Shown: positions 31,001 through 42,281, numbered from the stretch's first letter. The stretch is 64,000 nt of DNA from Streptomyces sp. WAC08241 (GCA_007858575.1 CP042279.1:3722501-3786500); one strand, 5' to 3'. Program-made: numbers and translations. Notes: generated by a model not told the origin, from the letters alone.

Positions 31001-31403
31001 GGCCAGCCGTACGCCCCCAGGCGCCCCAGCCCGACCGGCCCTACCCGCAGCAGGCGTACCCGGCCCCCGGTCAGCCCGTCCCCGGTCAGCCGGGTCAGGC
31101 CCCCGGCCCGATGCCCGGTCAGTTCGCCCCGGCCCAGCCGCTGCCCGGCCAGTCGGCGCCCGGTCACCCGGCACCCGGTCAGCCGTACGCCCCCAGGCCC
31201 CGCACCCCGGCCAGCCCTACCCGCAGCAGCCCGGTCAGCCGGGCGCTCCCGGCGGGCCCGGCGTGCCCCCGGCCTGGCAGCAGCAGCCGGCCCCGGCCCA
31301 GGTTCCGCCGCAGGAGCTTCCCGAGCAGCAGTACGGGCAGCCGCTGCCCCCGCAGGCCGGTCCGCAGGCCCCTCCGCAGGCGCCGCCAGCCCCTCAGCAG
31401 TAG
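28049..31403 (+). CDS. EspI-like proline-rich protein with MinD/ParA ATPase domain
   Basis: About 1,118 residues. GTG start behind AGGAGG. The first 600 residues are disordered and rich in Pro, Ala, Gly, Gln, with repeats of the type GYGFPHPG and QQPGG. A MinD-family domain follows: deviant Walker A VISLKGGVGKTTTTTALGA (about 30050), ILAIDANPDAGTLGRR, and [21 protein letters not shown]. The C terminus is built of PGQPYAP/PGQFAP-type repeats. Breaks near 28075, 28215, 28415, 28690, 28860, 29290, 29450, 29950, 31020 and 31200. The layout matches EspI of mycobacterial ESX-1. It is the last gene of the ESX locus, before a strong terminator. Confidence 0.82.
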
Positions 31404-31423
31404 GGCGTCACAGGAGTAGACCA

Positions 31424-31461
31424 ATGAGGCCCCGTATCGGTCGTCCGATACGGGGCCTCAT
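31424..31461 (+). terminator. strong terminator closing the ESX locus
   Basis: A perfect 17-bp stem (31424-31440 with 31445-31461) and 4-base loop TCGT, starting 21 bases after the EspI-like stop. One of the clearest terminators in the window; it separates the ESX locus from the ABC transporter. Confidence 0.9.
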
Positions 31462-31589
31462 GGCGTTCCCGCAGCCCACAAGGGGTTTGAGTCATCGTTG
31501 ACGACGGCAGACCACCGCTGATACACCTTCGCTTCACTCACCGTCAGCCCAAGATCCACGACAGAAACCCCGACGCGAGGTCACGTCCC

Positions 31590-33432
31590 ATGGTCATGGT
31601 CACGAAGGTCCCACCCCGCCCCGCCCCCGCCCGCAGACCCCTCCGGCTGCTGCTCGCCGCCGGTGTCGCCGCCACCTCGCTCGTCGTCGTCCCCGGCACC
31701 GCGCGGGCGGAGGACGAGAAGCCCGGCGGCACCACCCTCACGGTGGCGGTCTCGCAGAGCATCGACTCGCTGAGCCCGTTCCTCGCCCAGAAGCTCACCT
31801 CGACGAGCATCCACCGCCTGGCCTACGAGTACCTGACGAACTACGACCCGAAGGACGCCCGTACGGTCCCGGGCCTGGCGACCGAGTGGAAGCCCTCGCC
31901 CGACAAGCTCACGTGGACGTACACGATCCGCGGGGACTCCTTCTGGTCGGACGGGACGCAGGCGACCGCGCGGACGCGGCCTGGACCTTCAACAAGATGA
32001 TGACCGACCCGAACGCCGCCACCGCCAACGGCAGCTTCACGGCCAACTTCGAGAAGGTCACCGCCCCCGACCCGCGGACCCTCGTCATCAAGCTGAAGAA
32101 GCCCCAGGCGACGATGACCGCGCTCGACGTGCCGATCGTGCCGAAGCACGTCTGGGAGAAGGTCGGCGACTTCTCGAAGTTCAACAACGACCGGCAGTTC
32201 CCGATCGTGGGCAACGGGCCCTTCGTCATCACCGACTACAAGGTCGACCAGTACATCAAGCTCAAGCCGAACAAGAAGTTCTGGCGGGGCGCGCCCAAGT
32301 TCGACGAGCTGGTCTTCAAGTACTACAAGGACGGGGACGCCGCCGTCGCCGCCCTCCAGAAGGGCGAGGTGTCCTTCGTACCGAACCTGACGCCGGCCCA
32401 GGCCGACGCGCTGAAGACCCAGGAGAACATCAAGGTCAACGACGCCCCGGGCCGCCGCTTCTACGCCCTCGCCACCAACCCGGGCGCCCGGGCGCGGGAC
32501 GGGAAGACGTTCGGCAACGGGCACAAGGCGCTGCTCGACCCGGCCGTGCGCAAGGCGCTCTTCCTCGCGGTCGACCGCGCCACCCTCGTCGACAAGGTCT
32601 TCCAGGGCCACGCCGTCGAGGGCGAGGGTACGTCCCGCCCCGCTTCGGCTCGTACTTCTGGAAGCCCGACGGCGACCAGGAGCGGGCGTACGACCCGGAG
32701 GAGGCGGCGAAGCTCCTCGACGCCGCCGGGTACCGGAAGGGCGCCGGGGGCAAGCGGGTCGGCAAGGACGGCAGGCCGCTGGACTTCCGGATCCTCTGTC
32801 ACGCCACCGACCCGAACGACAAGGCGGTCGGCAAGTACCTCCAGGAGTGGTGGGGAAGCTCGGCATCGGCCTGAAGGTCGAGTGCCTGGACAGCGTCTCG
32901 GACCCGTGGGTGAAGGGCGACTACGACCTCGCGTTCGACGGCTGGTCGGTCAACCCCGACCCGGACTACGTCCTCTCCATCCACACCTGCGGCGCCCTCC
33001 CGGCCACCCCGAAGGACAGCGGGGCCACCGACAACTTCATCTGCGACGAGGAGTTCGACGGGCTCTACGCGCAGCAGGCGGTGGAGTACGACACCGCCAA
33101 GCGGGCGGATCTGGTGAAGCGGATGCAGTCCCGCCTGTACGACACGGGGTACATGAACGTCATGGCCTATCCGAACGCCCTGGAGGCGTACCGCACGGAC
33201 CGGATCGCGTCCATCACGACCATGCCCGAGGCCGCCGGGAACCTGTGGGGCCAGGACGGCTACTGGAGCTGGTGGTCGGCCGTGCCGGCGGCCTCGAGCC
33301 TCCGGCGGGTCCGAGGGCGGCGGCTCCTCCACCGGGGTGATCGTCGGCATCGGCGCGGCCGTGGTGGTCGTGGTCGGCCTCGGCGTCGTCCTCGGCCTGC
33401 GCCGCCGGTCCACCGCCGACGACCGCGAGTAG
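31590..33432 (+). CDS. ABC transporter substrate-binding protein (family 5) with C-terminal anchor
   Basis: About 614 residues. A Sec signal peptide (LRLLLAAGVAATSLVVVPGTARA) has no lipobox cysteine. The SBP_bac_5 fold is evident: DSLSPFLAQKLTSTSIHRLAYE, TVPGLATEWKPSPDKLTWTY, GNGPFVITDYK, LDPAVRKALFLAVDR and IDLAFDGWSV-type segments. The C terminus has a Gly/Ser linker, a membrane helix (VIVGIGAAVVVVVGLGVVLG) and LRRRSTADDRE, so it seems tethered by this helix. Breaks near 31970, 32630, 32850 and 33300. Two ATGs compete as start (31590 and 31596). Ligand (peptide, nickel or other) is unknown. First gene of a five-gene importer operon. Confidence 0.9.
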
Positions 33433-33435
33433 TCC

Positions 33436-34496
33436 GTGACGACGACCAGCACCCCGCCGACGCGGTGCGGGCCGACCAGGCCCGCGCCGCGGACGGCGCG
33501 CCCCGCACCGGCGCCTCCTCCGGCTACCTCCGCCACGCGGCGGGCAAGCTGGGCGGCGCGCTCGTCTCGCTCTTCGCCGTGCTCGTCACCAGCTTCTTCC
33601 TGTTCCGGATCATCCCCGGCGACCCGGTGAAGGCGATGACCCACGGCCTGCCCACCTCGGCCGAGCAACTGGCGACGCTGAGGCGGCAGTTCGGCCTCGA
33701 CCTGCCGCTCTGGCAGCAGTTCGCCGACTACTGCGCGAAGGCCCTGACGGGCGACCTCGGCACCTCGTTCCAGTTCCGCGCCCCCGTCGGGGAGCTGATC
33801 GGGGAGAAGCTTCCGGCGACGCTGCTGCTCACCGGGGTCGCCGTGGTGATCTACTCGGCGCTCGGGCTGTGGCTCGGCACCCGCTCGGCCTGGCGCCACG
33901 GCGGCCTCGGGGACCGGCTGAACACCGGGATCGCGCTGACCCTGTGGTCGGTGCCGTCCTTCTGGCTCGGGCTGCTCCTCATCATCGTGTTCTCCGTCGG
34001 CGCGGGCCCGGTCCCGGGGCTCTTCCCGACCGGCGGCATGGAGTCGGGCACGGGCGAGACCGGTCTCGCCCACGTCCTGGACGTCGCCCACCACCTGGTC
34101 CTGCCGGTGGTGACCCTGGTGGCGGTCGGCTACGCGCAGACGCTGCTCGTGATGCGCTCCTCGCTCCTGGACGAGATGGGCGGCGACTACCTGACGACGG
34201 CGCGGGCGAAGGGGCTGCGCGACGACGTCGTGCGCCGCAGGCACGCGGTGCCGAACGCGCTGCTCCCGACCGTGACCATGATCTTCATCAACCTGGGCCA
34301 CGTGGCGGCGGGTTCGATCCTGGTGGAGACGGTGTTCTCCTGGCCGGGGCTCGGCGGGCTCTTCTACCAGGCGCTCAGCGTGCCCGACCTGCCCCTTGTG
34401 CAGGGCCTGTTCGTGGTCTTCGCCGGAGCGATGATCCTGATGAACCTGCTCGCCGACCTGCTCTATCCGCTGCTCGATCCCCGGGTGGGCCGATGA
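33436..34496 (+). CDS. ABC transporter permease, OppB/DppB type
   Basis: About 353 residues. The N terminus is short and polar (frame lost near 33470), then a membrane helix (GGALVSLFAVLVTSFFLFRIIPGDP) opens the OppB fold with the family motif FRIIPGDPVK. Further helices follow (TLLLTGVAVVIYSALGLWLG; SVPSFWLGLLLIIVFSVG). The cytoplasmic EAA loop is DYLTTARAKGLRDDVVRRRHAVPNAL. It starts 3 bases after the binding-protein gene and its TGA overlaps the next ATG. Forms the translocation pore with the OppC-type partner. Confidence 0.93.
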
Positions 34497-35466
34497 CCTC
34501 CTCCACGACCTCCGCGACACCCGCGCCGGAGCCCCTGGAACCCCCTCCCGCCGTCCCCGGACCCGCGCGGAAGCCGCCCTCCGCGGCCTCCCTCGCCCGG
34601 CAGCGCCGCAAGGCCTCGGCGGTCCGCTTCTGGAAGGAGTACCGCACCCACCGCGCCGGGCTGTACGGCCTCGCCGGACTCGTCCTGATCGCCCTGCTCG
34701 CGCTCGCCGCCCCGCTGCTCGTCGGCGCCGACGTGCAGTCGGTGACCGAGGCGCCAGGCACGGCCCTGGAGTCCCCGAGCGCCGAGTTCCCGCTCGGCAC
34801 CGACCAGTTCGGGCGCTCGCTGCTGGGGCTGCTGGTCTGGGGGCGCGGATCTCGCTGCTCGTCGGTCTGCTCGCGGCGGCCCTCTCGGTCGCCATCGGCA
34901 CCCTGGTGGGGATCGTCGCCGGGCACTACGGCGGCTGGTTCTCGACCGTCGTCATGCGGATCACCGACTGGTTCCTGGTGATGCCGACGCTGGTCCTGGC
35001 GATCGTGCTCGCCACCGTGATGTCCCGCTCGATGTGGACGGTGGTCCTGGCGATCGGGGTGACCTCCTGGCCGACCACCGCCCGCCTGGTGCGGGCGCAG
35101 ACCATCGCGGTGGAGTCCCGTCCGTACATCGAGCGGGCGACCGCGCTCGGCGGCGGCCACCGGCACGTCATGACCCGGCACGTGCTGCCGAACGTGATGC
35201 CGCTGGTCCTCGCGCAGACCACGCTCGGCATCTCGACCGCCATCCTCACCGAGGCCACCCTCGCCTTCCTGGGCCTGGGCGATCCGACGGTGGTCTCCTG
35301 GGGCGGGATGCTCCAGGACGCCCGCGAGGCCGGCGCGGTCTCCTCCGGGCACTGGTGGTACCTGGCCCCGCCCGGGATCGCGATTGCTCTGGTCGCGCTC
35401 GCGTTCACGCTGTGCGGCCGGGCCGTCGAGTCCGTGCTCAACCCGAAGCTGGGGGTGGGGCGATGA
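34493..35466 (+). CDS. ABC transporter permease, OppC/DppC type
   Basis: About 324 residues. A long proline-rich cytoplasmic N terminus is followed by a helix (GLYGLAGLVLIALLALAAPLL), the OppC signature FPLGTDQFGRSLLGLLVWG, several helices, and the EAA loop YIERATALGGGHRHVMTRHVLPN. One break near 34850. Both ends overlap neighbours by ATGA (34493-34496 and 35463-35466), so translation is coupled along the operon. Confidence 0.93.
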
Positions 35467-36426
35467 GCCTCCTGGAGGTACGGGACCTCAGGGTGACGTA
35501 CGGGTCGGGCGCGGCGGCCGTGCCCGCCGTGCGCGGGGTCGACCTGACCCTGGAGGCGGGCACCAAGCTGGGCGTGGCCGGCGAGTCCGGCTGCGGCAAG
35601 TCGACGCTCGCGCTCGCGCTGCTCCGGCTGCTCCCGGCGTCGGCGCGCCTGGAGGGCGAGATCCTGCTCGACGGCGAGGACGTCCTCGCGATGTCGTGGG
35701 GGCGGCTGCGGGCCGTGCGCTGGGCGGGCGCGTCGATCGTCTTCCAGGGCGCGATGCACTCGCTGAACGCCGTGCACCGGATCGGGGACCAGATCGCGGA
35801 GCCGCTGCTCGTGCACGGCCGGGCGACCCCGGCGGCGGCCCGCGGGCGGGTCGGCGAGCTGCTCGAACACGTCGGTCTGCCCGCCGCCCGCGCCGCCGCC
35901 TACCCGCACGAGCTGTCCGGCGGGCAGCGGCAGCGCGTGATGATCGCGATGGCGCTCGCCTGCGATCCGCGGCTGATCGTCGCGGACGAGCCGACGACCG
36001 CCCTTGACGTGATGATCCAGGCGCAGATCCTGCGCCTGATCGAGGGCCTGGTCGCCGAGCAGTCGATCAGCCTCCTGATGATCAGCCACGATCTGGCGGT
36101 CCTCGCCGACACCTGCGACCGGCTCGCCGTGATGTACGCGGGCCGGATCGTCGAGGAGGGCCCGGCACGGAGGTGTACGAGGCGGCCGCGCACCCCTACG
36201 GGCGGGCGCTGTCCTCGGCGTTCCCGCGCATCGGCGACCCCGCGTCCCGGCGGGCGCCGCGCGGCCTGCCGGGCGATCCGTTGACCCGGCCGCCCTGCCG
36301 GGCGGCTGCGCCTTCCACCCGCGCTGCCCGGTGGCGCTCGACGTCTGCGGGGACCTGGACCAGGAACTGCGGGAGGCCGGCGCGGGGCGCCGGGCCGCCT
36401 GCGTGCACGTGGGGAGCGCTTCATGA
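35463..36426 (+). CDS. ABC transporter ATP-binding protein, OppD/DppD type
   Basis: About 320 residues. Walker A GESGCGKST, ABC signature LSGGQRQRV, Walker B LIVADEPTTALDV, and switch His in LLMISHDLAVLAD. The C-terminal oligopeptide/dipeptide extension includes a cysteine-rich piece (GGCAFHPRCPVALDVC) typical of Opp ATPases. Breaks near 36170 and 36290. It pairs with the following ATPase as the heterodimeric motor of the importer; the start and end overlap neighbours by ATGA. Confidence 0.93.
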
Positions 36427-37441
36427 CGACGGACACCACCGCGCGCCCGGAGCCGGGGACGGCGACCGGATCGCTGCTCTCGGCCCGGGACCTGCGCGTG
36501 GTCTTCCCCGGACGCTGGGGCGCGCCGCCCGCACGGGCGGTGGACGGGGTGGACCTGGACGTCGGCGCGGGCGAGATCGTGGCCCTCGTCGGTGAGTCGG
36601 GCTGCGGCAAGACGACGCTGGCCCGCTCGCTGCTCGGCCTGGTCCGGCCCACGTCGGGCACGGTCTCCTTCGACGGGAAGCCGCTCGCGTACTCCTCCGG
36701 AGCCCTCAAGTCCTACCGGAAGCGGGCGCAGTTGGTCCTCCAGGACCCGAGCGGCTCGCTGAACCCCCGGCACACCGTGTACGACGCGGTGGCGGAGGGG
36801 CTGCGGATCCACGGGTACGCGGGGGACGAGCGGGCCGCCGTCGCCGAGGCGCTCGCGCGGGCCGGGCTGCGCCCGCCGGAGCGCTTCTTCCTGCGCTACC
36901 CGCACGAGCTGTCCGGCGGGCAGCGGCAGCGGGTGGTCATCGCGGGCGCGCTCGTCCTGGAGCCCGAACTGATCGTCGCGGACGAGCCGGTGGCCTCCCT
37001 GGACGCGTCCGTACGGGGCGAGATCCTGGCGCTGCTGCTGCGCCTGCGCGACGAACTGGGCCTGTCGGCCCTGGTGGTGACGCACGACCTGGGCCTCGCG
37101 TGGAACATCGCGGACCGGGTGGCGGTGATGTACCTGGGCCGGGTCGTGGAGACGGGCCCGGTGGAGTCCGTCCTGACCAGCCCCCGGCACCCGTACACGC
37201 GGGCGCTGCTCTCGGTGCTCCCGGAGTCCGAGGGGCGCCGGTGGTGCTGACCGGGGAGCCCCCGGACCCGTCCCGGATCCCCTCCGGGTGCTGCTTCCAC
37301 GCCCGCTGCCAGATCCTGGCTCGGGCGCGGCGGCGGTCGCGGACCGCTGCCGGGCGAGGACCCGCCGGTCCTGCCCGGCGGCGGGGCGGGCGCGGTGGCC
37401 TGCCACTGGGTGGAGCGGGAGGAGCGGGAGGGGCGGTCTGA
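36423..37441 (+). CDS. ABC transporter ATP-binding protein, OppF/DppF type
   Basis: About 340 residues. Walker A GESGCGKTT, Q-loop QLVLQDPSGSLNPR, signature LSGGQRQRV, Walker B LIVADEPVASLDA, H-loop LVVTHDLGLAW. C-terminal Opp extension with CCFHARCQIL and ACHW. Breaks near 37240 and 37320-37430, so the exact stop (37441 preferred) is uncertain. Last gene of the importer operon, convergent with ribF. Confidence 0.9.
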
Positions 37442-37455
37442 CTGCCCCCGGCGGG

Positions 37456-38424
37456 TCAGACCCGCTCCGGGTGCTCCCGGTCGTACTCCCCGGTCAGCTC
37501 GCGGCAGCGCTTCACGTCGTCCGCCATGGCCAGGAGCAGGTCGTCCAGGGTGTCGAACCGCAGCATCCCGCGCACGTACGCCAGGAAGTCGACGGCCACG
37601 TGCAGCCCGTACAGGTCGAGCCCCTCGCGGTCGATCGCGTACGCCTCGACGGTCCGTTCGGTGCCGTCGAACTGGGGGTTCGTGCCGACCGAGATGGCCG
37701 CCGGCATCCGCTCGCCGGCGGCCGTCAGCCAGCCCGCGTAGACGCCGTCGGCCGGGATCGCGGTGTGCGGCAGGGTCTCGACGTTGGCGGTCGGGAAGCC
37801 GAGCTCGCGGCTGCGCTGGGCGCCGCGGACCACGACGCCCTCGACGCGGTGCGGGCGGCCGAGGATCTCGGCGGCCCCGGCCATGTCGCCCTCGGCGACC
37901 AGCCGGCGGGTGAGGGTGGAGGAGAAGGGCTCGCCGCCGCCCGCGCTGCCGCTGACGTACAGGTCGACGACCTCGACCTCGTAGTCGTAGGTGGCGCCGA
38001 GCTCGGCGAGGAAGGCGACGTTCCCGGCGGCCCGGTGGCCGAAGCGGAAGTTGGGGCCCTCGATGACGGCCCTGGCGTGCAGCTTGTCGACGAGGACCTT
38101 GACGATGAAGTCGGCCGGGGAGAGCTGGGAGAACTCGGCGGTGAACGGCAGCACGAGCACCGCGTCCACGCCGAGGCCGGCCATCAGCTCGGCGCGCCGG
38201 TGGTGCGGGGCGAGCAGCGGCGGGTGGCTGCCGGGCCGCACGACCTCGGAGGGGTGCGGGTCGAAGGTGACCACGACGGAGGGGACGCCGAGCTCGCGGG
38301 CGCGCTCGACGGCCCGCCCGACGATGAGCTGGTGCCCGCGGTGCACCCCGTCGTAGGAGCCGATGGTGACGACGCTGCGCCCCCAGTCCTGGGGGATGTC
38401 CTCCAAGCCACGCCAGCGCTGCAC
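37456..38424 (-). CDS. ribF: bifunctional riboflavin kinase / FAD synthetase
   Basis: Makes FMN and FAD from riboflavin. 322 residues, intact. The N-terminal FAD synthetase (nucleotidyltransferase) domain carries VVTIGSYDGVHRGHQ, with the HxGH-type site, and VVVTFDPHPSEV. The C-terminal riboflavin kinase domain starts with SSTLTRRLVAEGDM, then GFPTANVETL and YGLHVAVDFLAYVRGMLRFD. GTG start (VQRWRGLEDIP). Usually directly after truB in Streptomyces; here a large gene intervenes. A standard cytoplasmic housekeeping enzyme. Confidence 0.97.
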   Translation of the reverse strand: MQRWRGLEDIPQDWGRSVVTIGSYDGVHRGHQLIVGRAVERARELGVPSVVVTFDPHPSEVVRPGSHPPLLAPHHRRAELMAGLGVDAVLVLPFTAEFSQLSPADFIVKVLVDKLHARAVIEGPNFRFGHRAAGNVAFLAELGATYDYEVEVVDLYVSGSAGGGEPFSSTLTRRLVAEGDMAGAAEILGRPHRVEGVVVRGAQRSRELGFPTANVETLPHTAIPADGVYAGWLTAAGERMPAAISVGTNPQFDGTERTVEAYAIDREGLDLYGLHVAVDFLAYVRGMLRFDTLDDLLLAMADDVKRCRELTGEYDREHPERV

Positions 38425-38455
38425 TGTGACCGCTCCTCGTCCGCCTGTTCGCCGA

Positions 38456-41400
38456 TTACGCAGGTCTAAGACTGCCATGCCCACGCCCGTCGGCACGCAT
38501 CGGCATGGAAGTGCCGGGGCGGCGCAGCGCGTCGAGGGCCTCGATGCCGAGCAGCGGGGCCCAGTCGCCGGGCGCGGCGACGATCCAGCCGCCGAGGAGG
38601 TCGGTGAAGACGGGCCGCTCGTGGACGAGGGCGGCGAGGAGCCGGTCGAGCCGTGCGGCGCCCTCGGGGTGCGGACGCACAGCAGCCCGGCCCGGTGGGT
38701 GAGCTGCCGGGTGCGGGGCTCGCTGCGCCGCTCCGCGTCCTCGGCGGCGGCGGTCACGAGGGCCTCCAGGACGGAGAGTTCCCCGGCGTCGGCCCGGTGC
38801 CGCTCGTGTTCCAGGAGTACGTCGAGCAGCTCGGCCCGCAGGTGGCGGGAGGCGCCGGTGCCGGGGGCGGCGAGCACGGGGGCGAGGGCGCGCCGGAGGA
38901 CCACGGGCCCGCTCCGGATCAGGCCGGTGACCAGGGGGAACAGCACGGCCCTCGCCTCGGGTCCGGCTTCGAGGCGCCGGTCCGTGAAGGCGGCCACGCG
39001 GGGCGCTGCCGGGGTGGAGGAGGGCTTGGTCGCGGACGAGGACGGCGGCGCGGCGGGCGAGGGCGGGCGTGTCGATCCCGGCGAGGGCCCCCAGGACGGC
39101 GGCCGGGTCCTCGCCGGTGGCGTCGAGCCGGAACCGGAGGGCGTCGAGGACCTCCCCGGGGTGGGTGGCGAGGGCGTCGACGAGGGCGTCGAGGGGACGC
39201 CGGGCTCGGTGGCGGCGCGGGGCAGGTGGCGGGCGCGGGTCTCGGGGTCGCGGATCAGGAGGCCGAGGGCGGCGCCGTGCAGGTCCCGGTCGGCGGGGCG
39301 GGCGAGGAGGGCGAGGGCGGCGTAGCGCAGGAGTTCGCGGTCGGCGGGGAGGGTGGCGCGGTCGGCGGCCGGGCGTCCGTACGCGGCGGCCGCGGCGCGC
39401 CGCTCGGGGCGCCCGTCGTCGTGGGCCCAGCGGTCGACGGCCCGGCAGAGGGCGGAGGTCTCGTCCCGGGCGAGGGCGGCGAGGAGGTCTTCGGCGAGGG
39501 GTGGGCGGTGGCGACGAGCGCCTCGCACAGGTCGTCGACGGCGAGGTGCCGGTGGGCGTGCAGGAGGGTCCGGGCGGCAGTGGCGACGGTGGCGTGCGGG
39601 GCGGCGGGCAGGGGCCGCTCGTCGCCGAACCAGCGGCACAGGAGCGGCTGGACGCCCCGGGGATCGGCGGCGAGCAGCTCCGCGACCGTGCGGGACCAGC
39701 GGTCCTCGCCCGGCGGGTCGGCGGTGACGAGCCGCCGCAGCAGGTCGATCCGCTCGTCCTCGCCGACCGCGAGGCCCCGCCAGAACTCCGGCCCGAAGGC
39801 GGCGAAGGCGGGGCCGTCCCGGGCGGGCGCCGATCCGGTCGGCGAGCAGCCGCAGGACGGGCAGGTGGGCGCGGAGGTCCGGCACCCGCCGCAGGCCCTC
39901 CCCGAGCAGCCGCGCGGCCCACCAGGCTCCGTCCCCGTCGTCCTCCCCGGCGTCCGCGAACCGCCCGAGCGCCTCCACGAGCCCGCCGAGCCGCTGCCCG
40001 AGCCCGCCCGCCCCGCGCTCCCGGCCCGCGAGCAGCAGGGCCTGGAGCACGGGCCCGATCCGGTGCCGGGGCACGGGCGGCGGCCCGTCGGACGCCCGCG
40101 CGTCCCCGGCGGCCCGGGGCCGGGGCACGGCGGGACCGGGACCGGCCGCTCCGGCGGGGACGGGACGCCCGCGCCCGTACGGCCGAGGGGGCGGGGGCGT
40201 CCGGTCCGGCCGAAGGCTCCGGAGCACTCGGGCCCCCGGGGCGCGGGACACCCGTGTCCTCGCGGCCGGTGCCGGCCGGGTCGTGGGCGGGGGCGTTCGG
40301 GCCGGTCTCGTGGCCGGGCGTGGCCGGAGCGGCCCCGGGGGCGGGGGCGGGGGCGACCGGGCCTGGGGCGCGGGCGGCCTGGGCGGTCCCGTGGGCGTGG
40401 GCGGCCGGGCCTGGGGCGGGGGCAGTCGGGTCGGTCCCGTGGCCGGGGGTATCCGGAGTCCCCGGCGCCGGGCCCCCGTCGGAGGCGTGGTGGGCGTGGA
40501 CCAGGGCGTGCAGGGCCGTGTCCAGGTCGAGGTGGGCGGCCTGGAGCCAGTCGGCGAACTCCTCGTGGGCGAAGCGGTAGCCGGAGCCCGCCGGGACGAG
40601 GAGGCCTCGGTGAGGACGGCCGGGGCCCAGCCCTCCCGCCAGGGGAACAGCTCCTCGAAGGAGGCCCGGTCGAGGACGCCGTGGCCGGGGCCGAGGCACC
40701 GGCGGGCCGCCTCGTGGACCCGGCCGGTCACGCGCGCGGCGAGCCGGCGGACGGCGGTCCCCCGGACCGGGGGAGGATCCCGGCGGCGATCCGGACGGCG
40801 GTCCGCAGGCACACCAGGTCGAGGTGGGCGGTGAAGACCTCCTCGCGGCAGGGCTGCCCCGGCGCCCCTCCGGGCAGCGCGGCCCGCACCTCGGCGAGCA
40901 GCCGCAGGGCGAGCGGGTGCCGGGCGTCCGCCTCGGCGAGGTCCGTCTCGCGGAGCCCGTACCCTCCCGTACGGCCCGGGCCTCCGCCTCGGTGTACGGG
41001 CCGAGGACGACGGCCGGGGAGGCCGGCCCCGCCGTACCCGGCCCCGTCGTACCCGCTCCCGTCGTCCCCGGTCGCGTCGTCCCCGGTCGCGGGGCGGTGC
41101 AGGGCCTCCGGGCCGTAGAGGGCGCCCGCCCGCTCCCAGTGCTCGGGGCGGCAGGCGGTGGCGAGCCGGACCCCATGGGCGCGGAGCCACCGTTCGGTGG
41201 CCGCGGTCCAGGCGGGGAGCCGGTGGGCGAGGAGCGGGGCATCTCTCGGGGCCGTCGAGGACGACGAGGAGCGGCCGGCCGGCCTCCCGGGCGAGGGCGG
41301 CGGCCCGCTCGGGGTGGCGGTGGTGGTGTCGCCGGGGCTCCGGAGGCGGCGACGATGCGGCCGGCCCGGTCCAGGGCGCGGCCGACGGCGTCGGCGAGGG

Positions 41401-42281
41401 AGCGGTCCTCGGCGTGCAGGTCGGCGCCGCGCAGCCGGACGGTGGGGCCGGGGCCTCGCCCCGGCGCGGCGGGCGCAGAGCGCGGCGAGGGCGGTGGTGC
41501 GGCCGGTGCCGGGGGCTCCGACCAGGGCGAGGACGGGGCCTGCCCGGTGGTGAAGCGGTCGAGTTCGCGGGCGCAGTCGGCGCGTTCGACGGGCTCGGGC
41601 CAGGGTCCGGGGTCCCGTACGGGGCCGGTGGAGGTGGCGGCGAGTTCGAGGATCCCGGCGAGGTTGAGGTCGGGGCCGTAGGCGGGGACGGTGGCGGCGT
41701 TGCGCCGCAGCAGGGCGGTGAGCGGACCGTCGGGCCGGAGCGGGACCACGTATCCGGCGGTTCTGCGGCCGCCGTGGAGGGCGGTGCCGAGGACGGCGAG
41801 GACGGTGCCGGTGGCGGTGTCGAGGACGGGGCTCCCCGCGGCCCGGCCGTCGCGGCGGAGGCCTCGGCGCCCTCGGTGCCGATGGCGAGGGCGAGGGCCG
41901 CGTCGAGGTCGTGGAAGCGGTCGGCGGCGGTGTACGTGACGGCGGCGGAGCTGAGGACGCGCGCCTCGCGCCAGCCGTGGGCCTCGATCCGGACGTAGGT
42001 GCCGGGCTCGATCTCGGGGCGGGTGGCGAGCGGCAGGGGCGGACGCCGAGCCCTTCGCTGCGGACGAGGGCGAGCCCGCTCTCGGGCAGGGGGGTGACGG
42101 CCCCGGCCTCGGCGAGCCAGCTCCGGTCGCCGGGGGCGCGCAGCAGGACGCGGCTGAGCCCGTCGACGGCCTCGTGGCTGGTGACGACCGTCCCGTGGTG
42201 GTCGGCGAGGAAGCCGGTGCCGCGCGTCCGGCCCGCCGGATCGCAGATCCGCACCAGCGTCGCCAGGTCCCCGCGTCCCAT
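38456..42281 (-). CDS. trypsin-like pseudoprotease fused to P-loop NTPase with helical C terminus
   Basis: About 1,275 residues. Residues 1-200 have a trypsin/HtrA-like fold: TGFLADHHGTVVTSHEAVDG holds the His, but the Asp site reads SGLALVRS and the Ser site reads GRAAGSPVLD, with Ala where GDSGSP has Ser. An NTPase follows at about residue 250: Walker A LVGAPGTGRTTALAAL (Arg for Lys), Walker B-like PLLVVLDGP, and TACRPEHWERAG; this layout recalls STAND ATPases. The C-terminal 600 residues are Ala/Leu/Arg-rich helical repeats, possibly HEAT-like, after a Pro/Ala linker. More than ten breaks. It ends 32 bases before the ribF start. Function unknown; perhaps a sensor or signalling protein. Confidence 0.7.

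Noticed and set aside
32799..37406. 700- and 826-codon minus-strand frames opposite the ABC transporter
   Set aside because: Shadows of the permease and ATPase genes; low-complexity translations.
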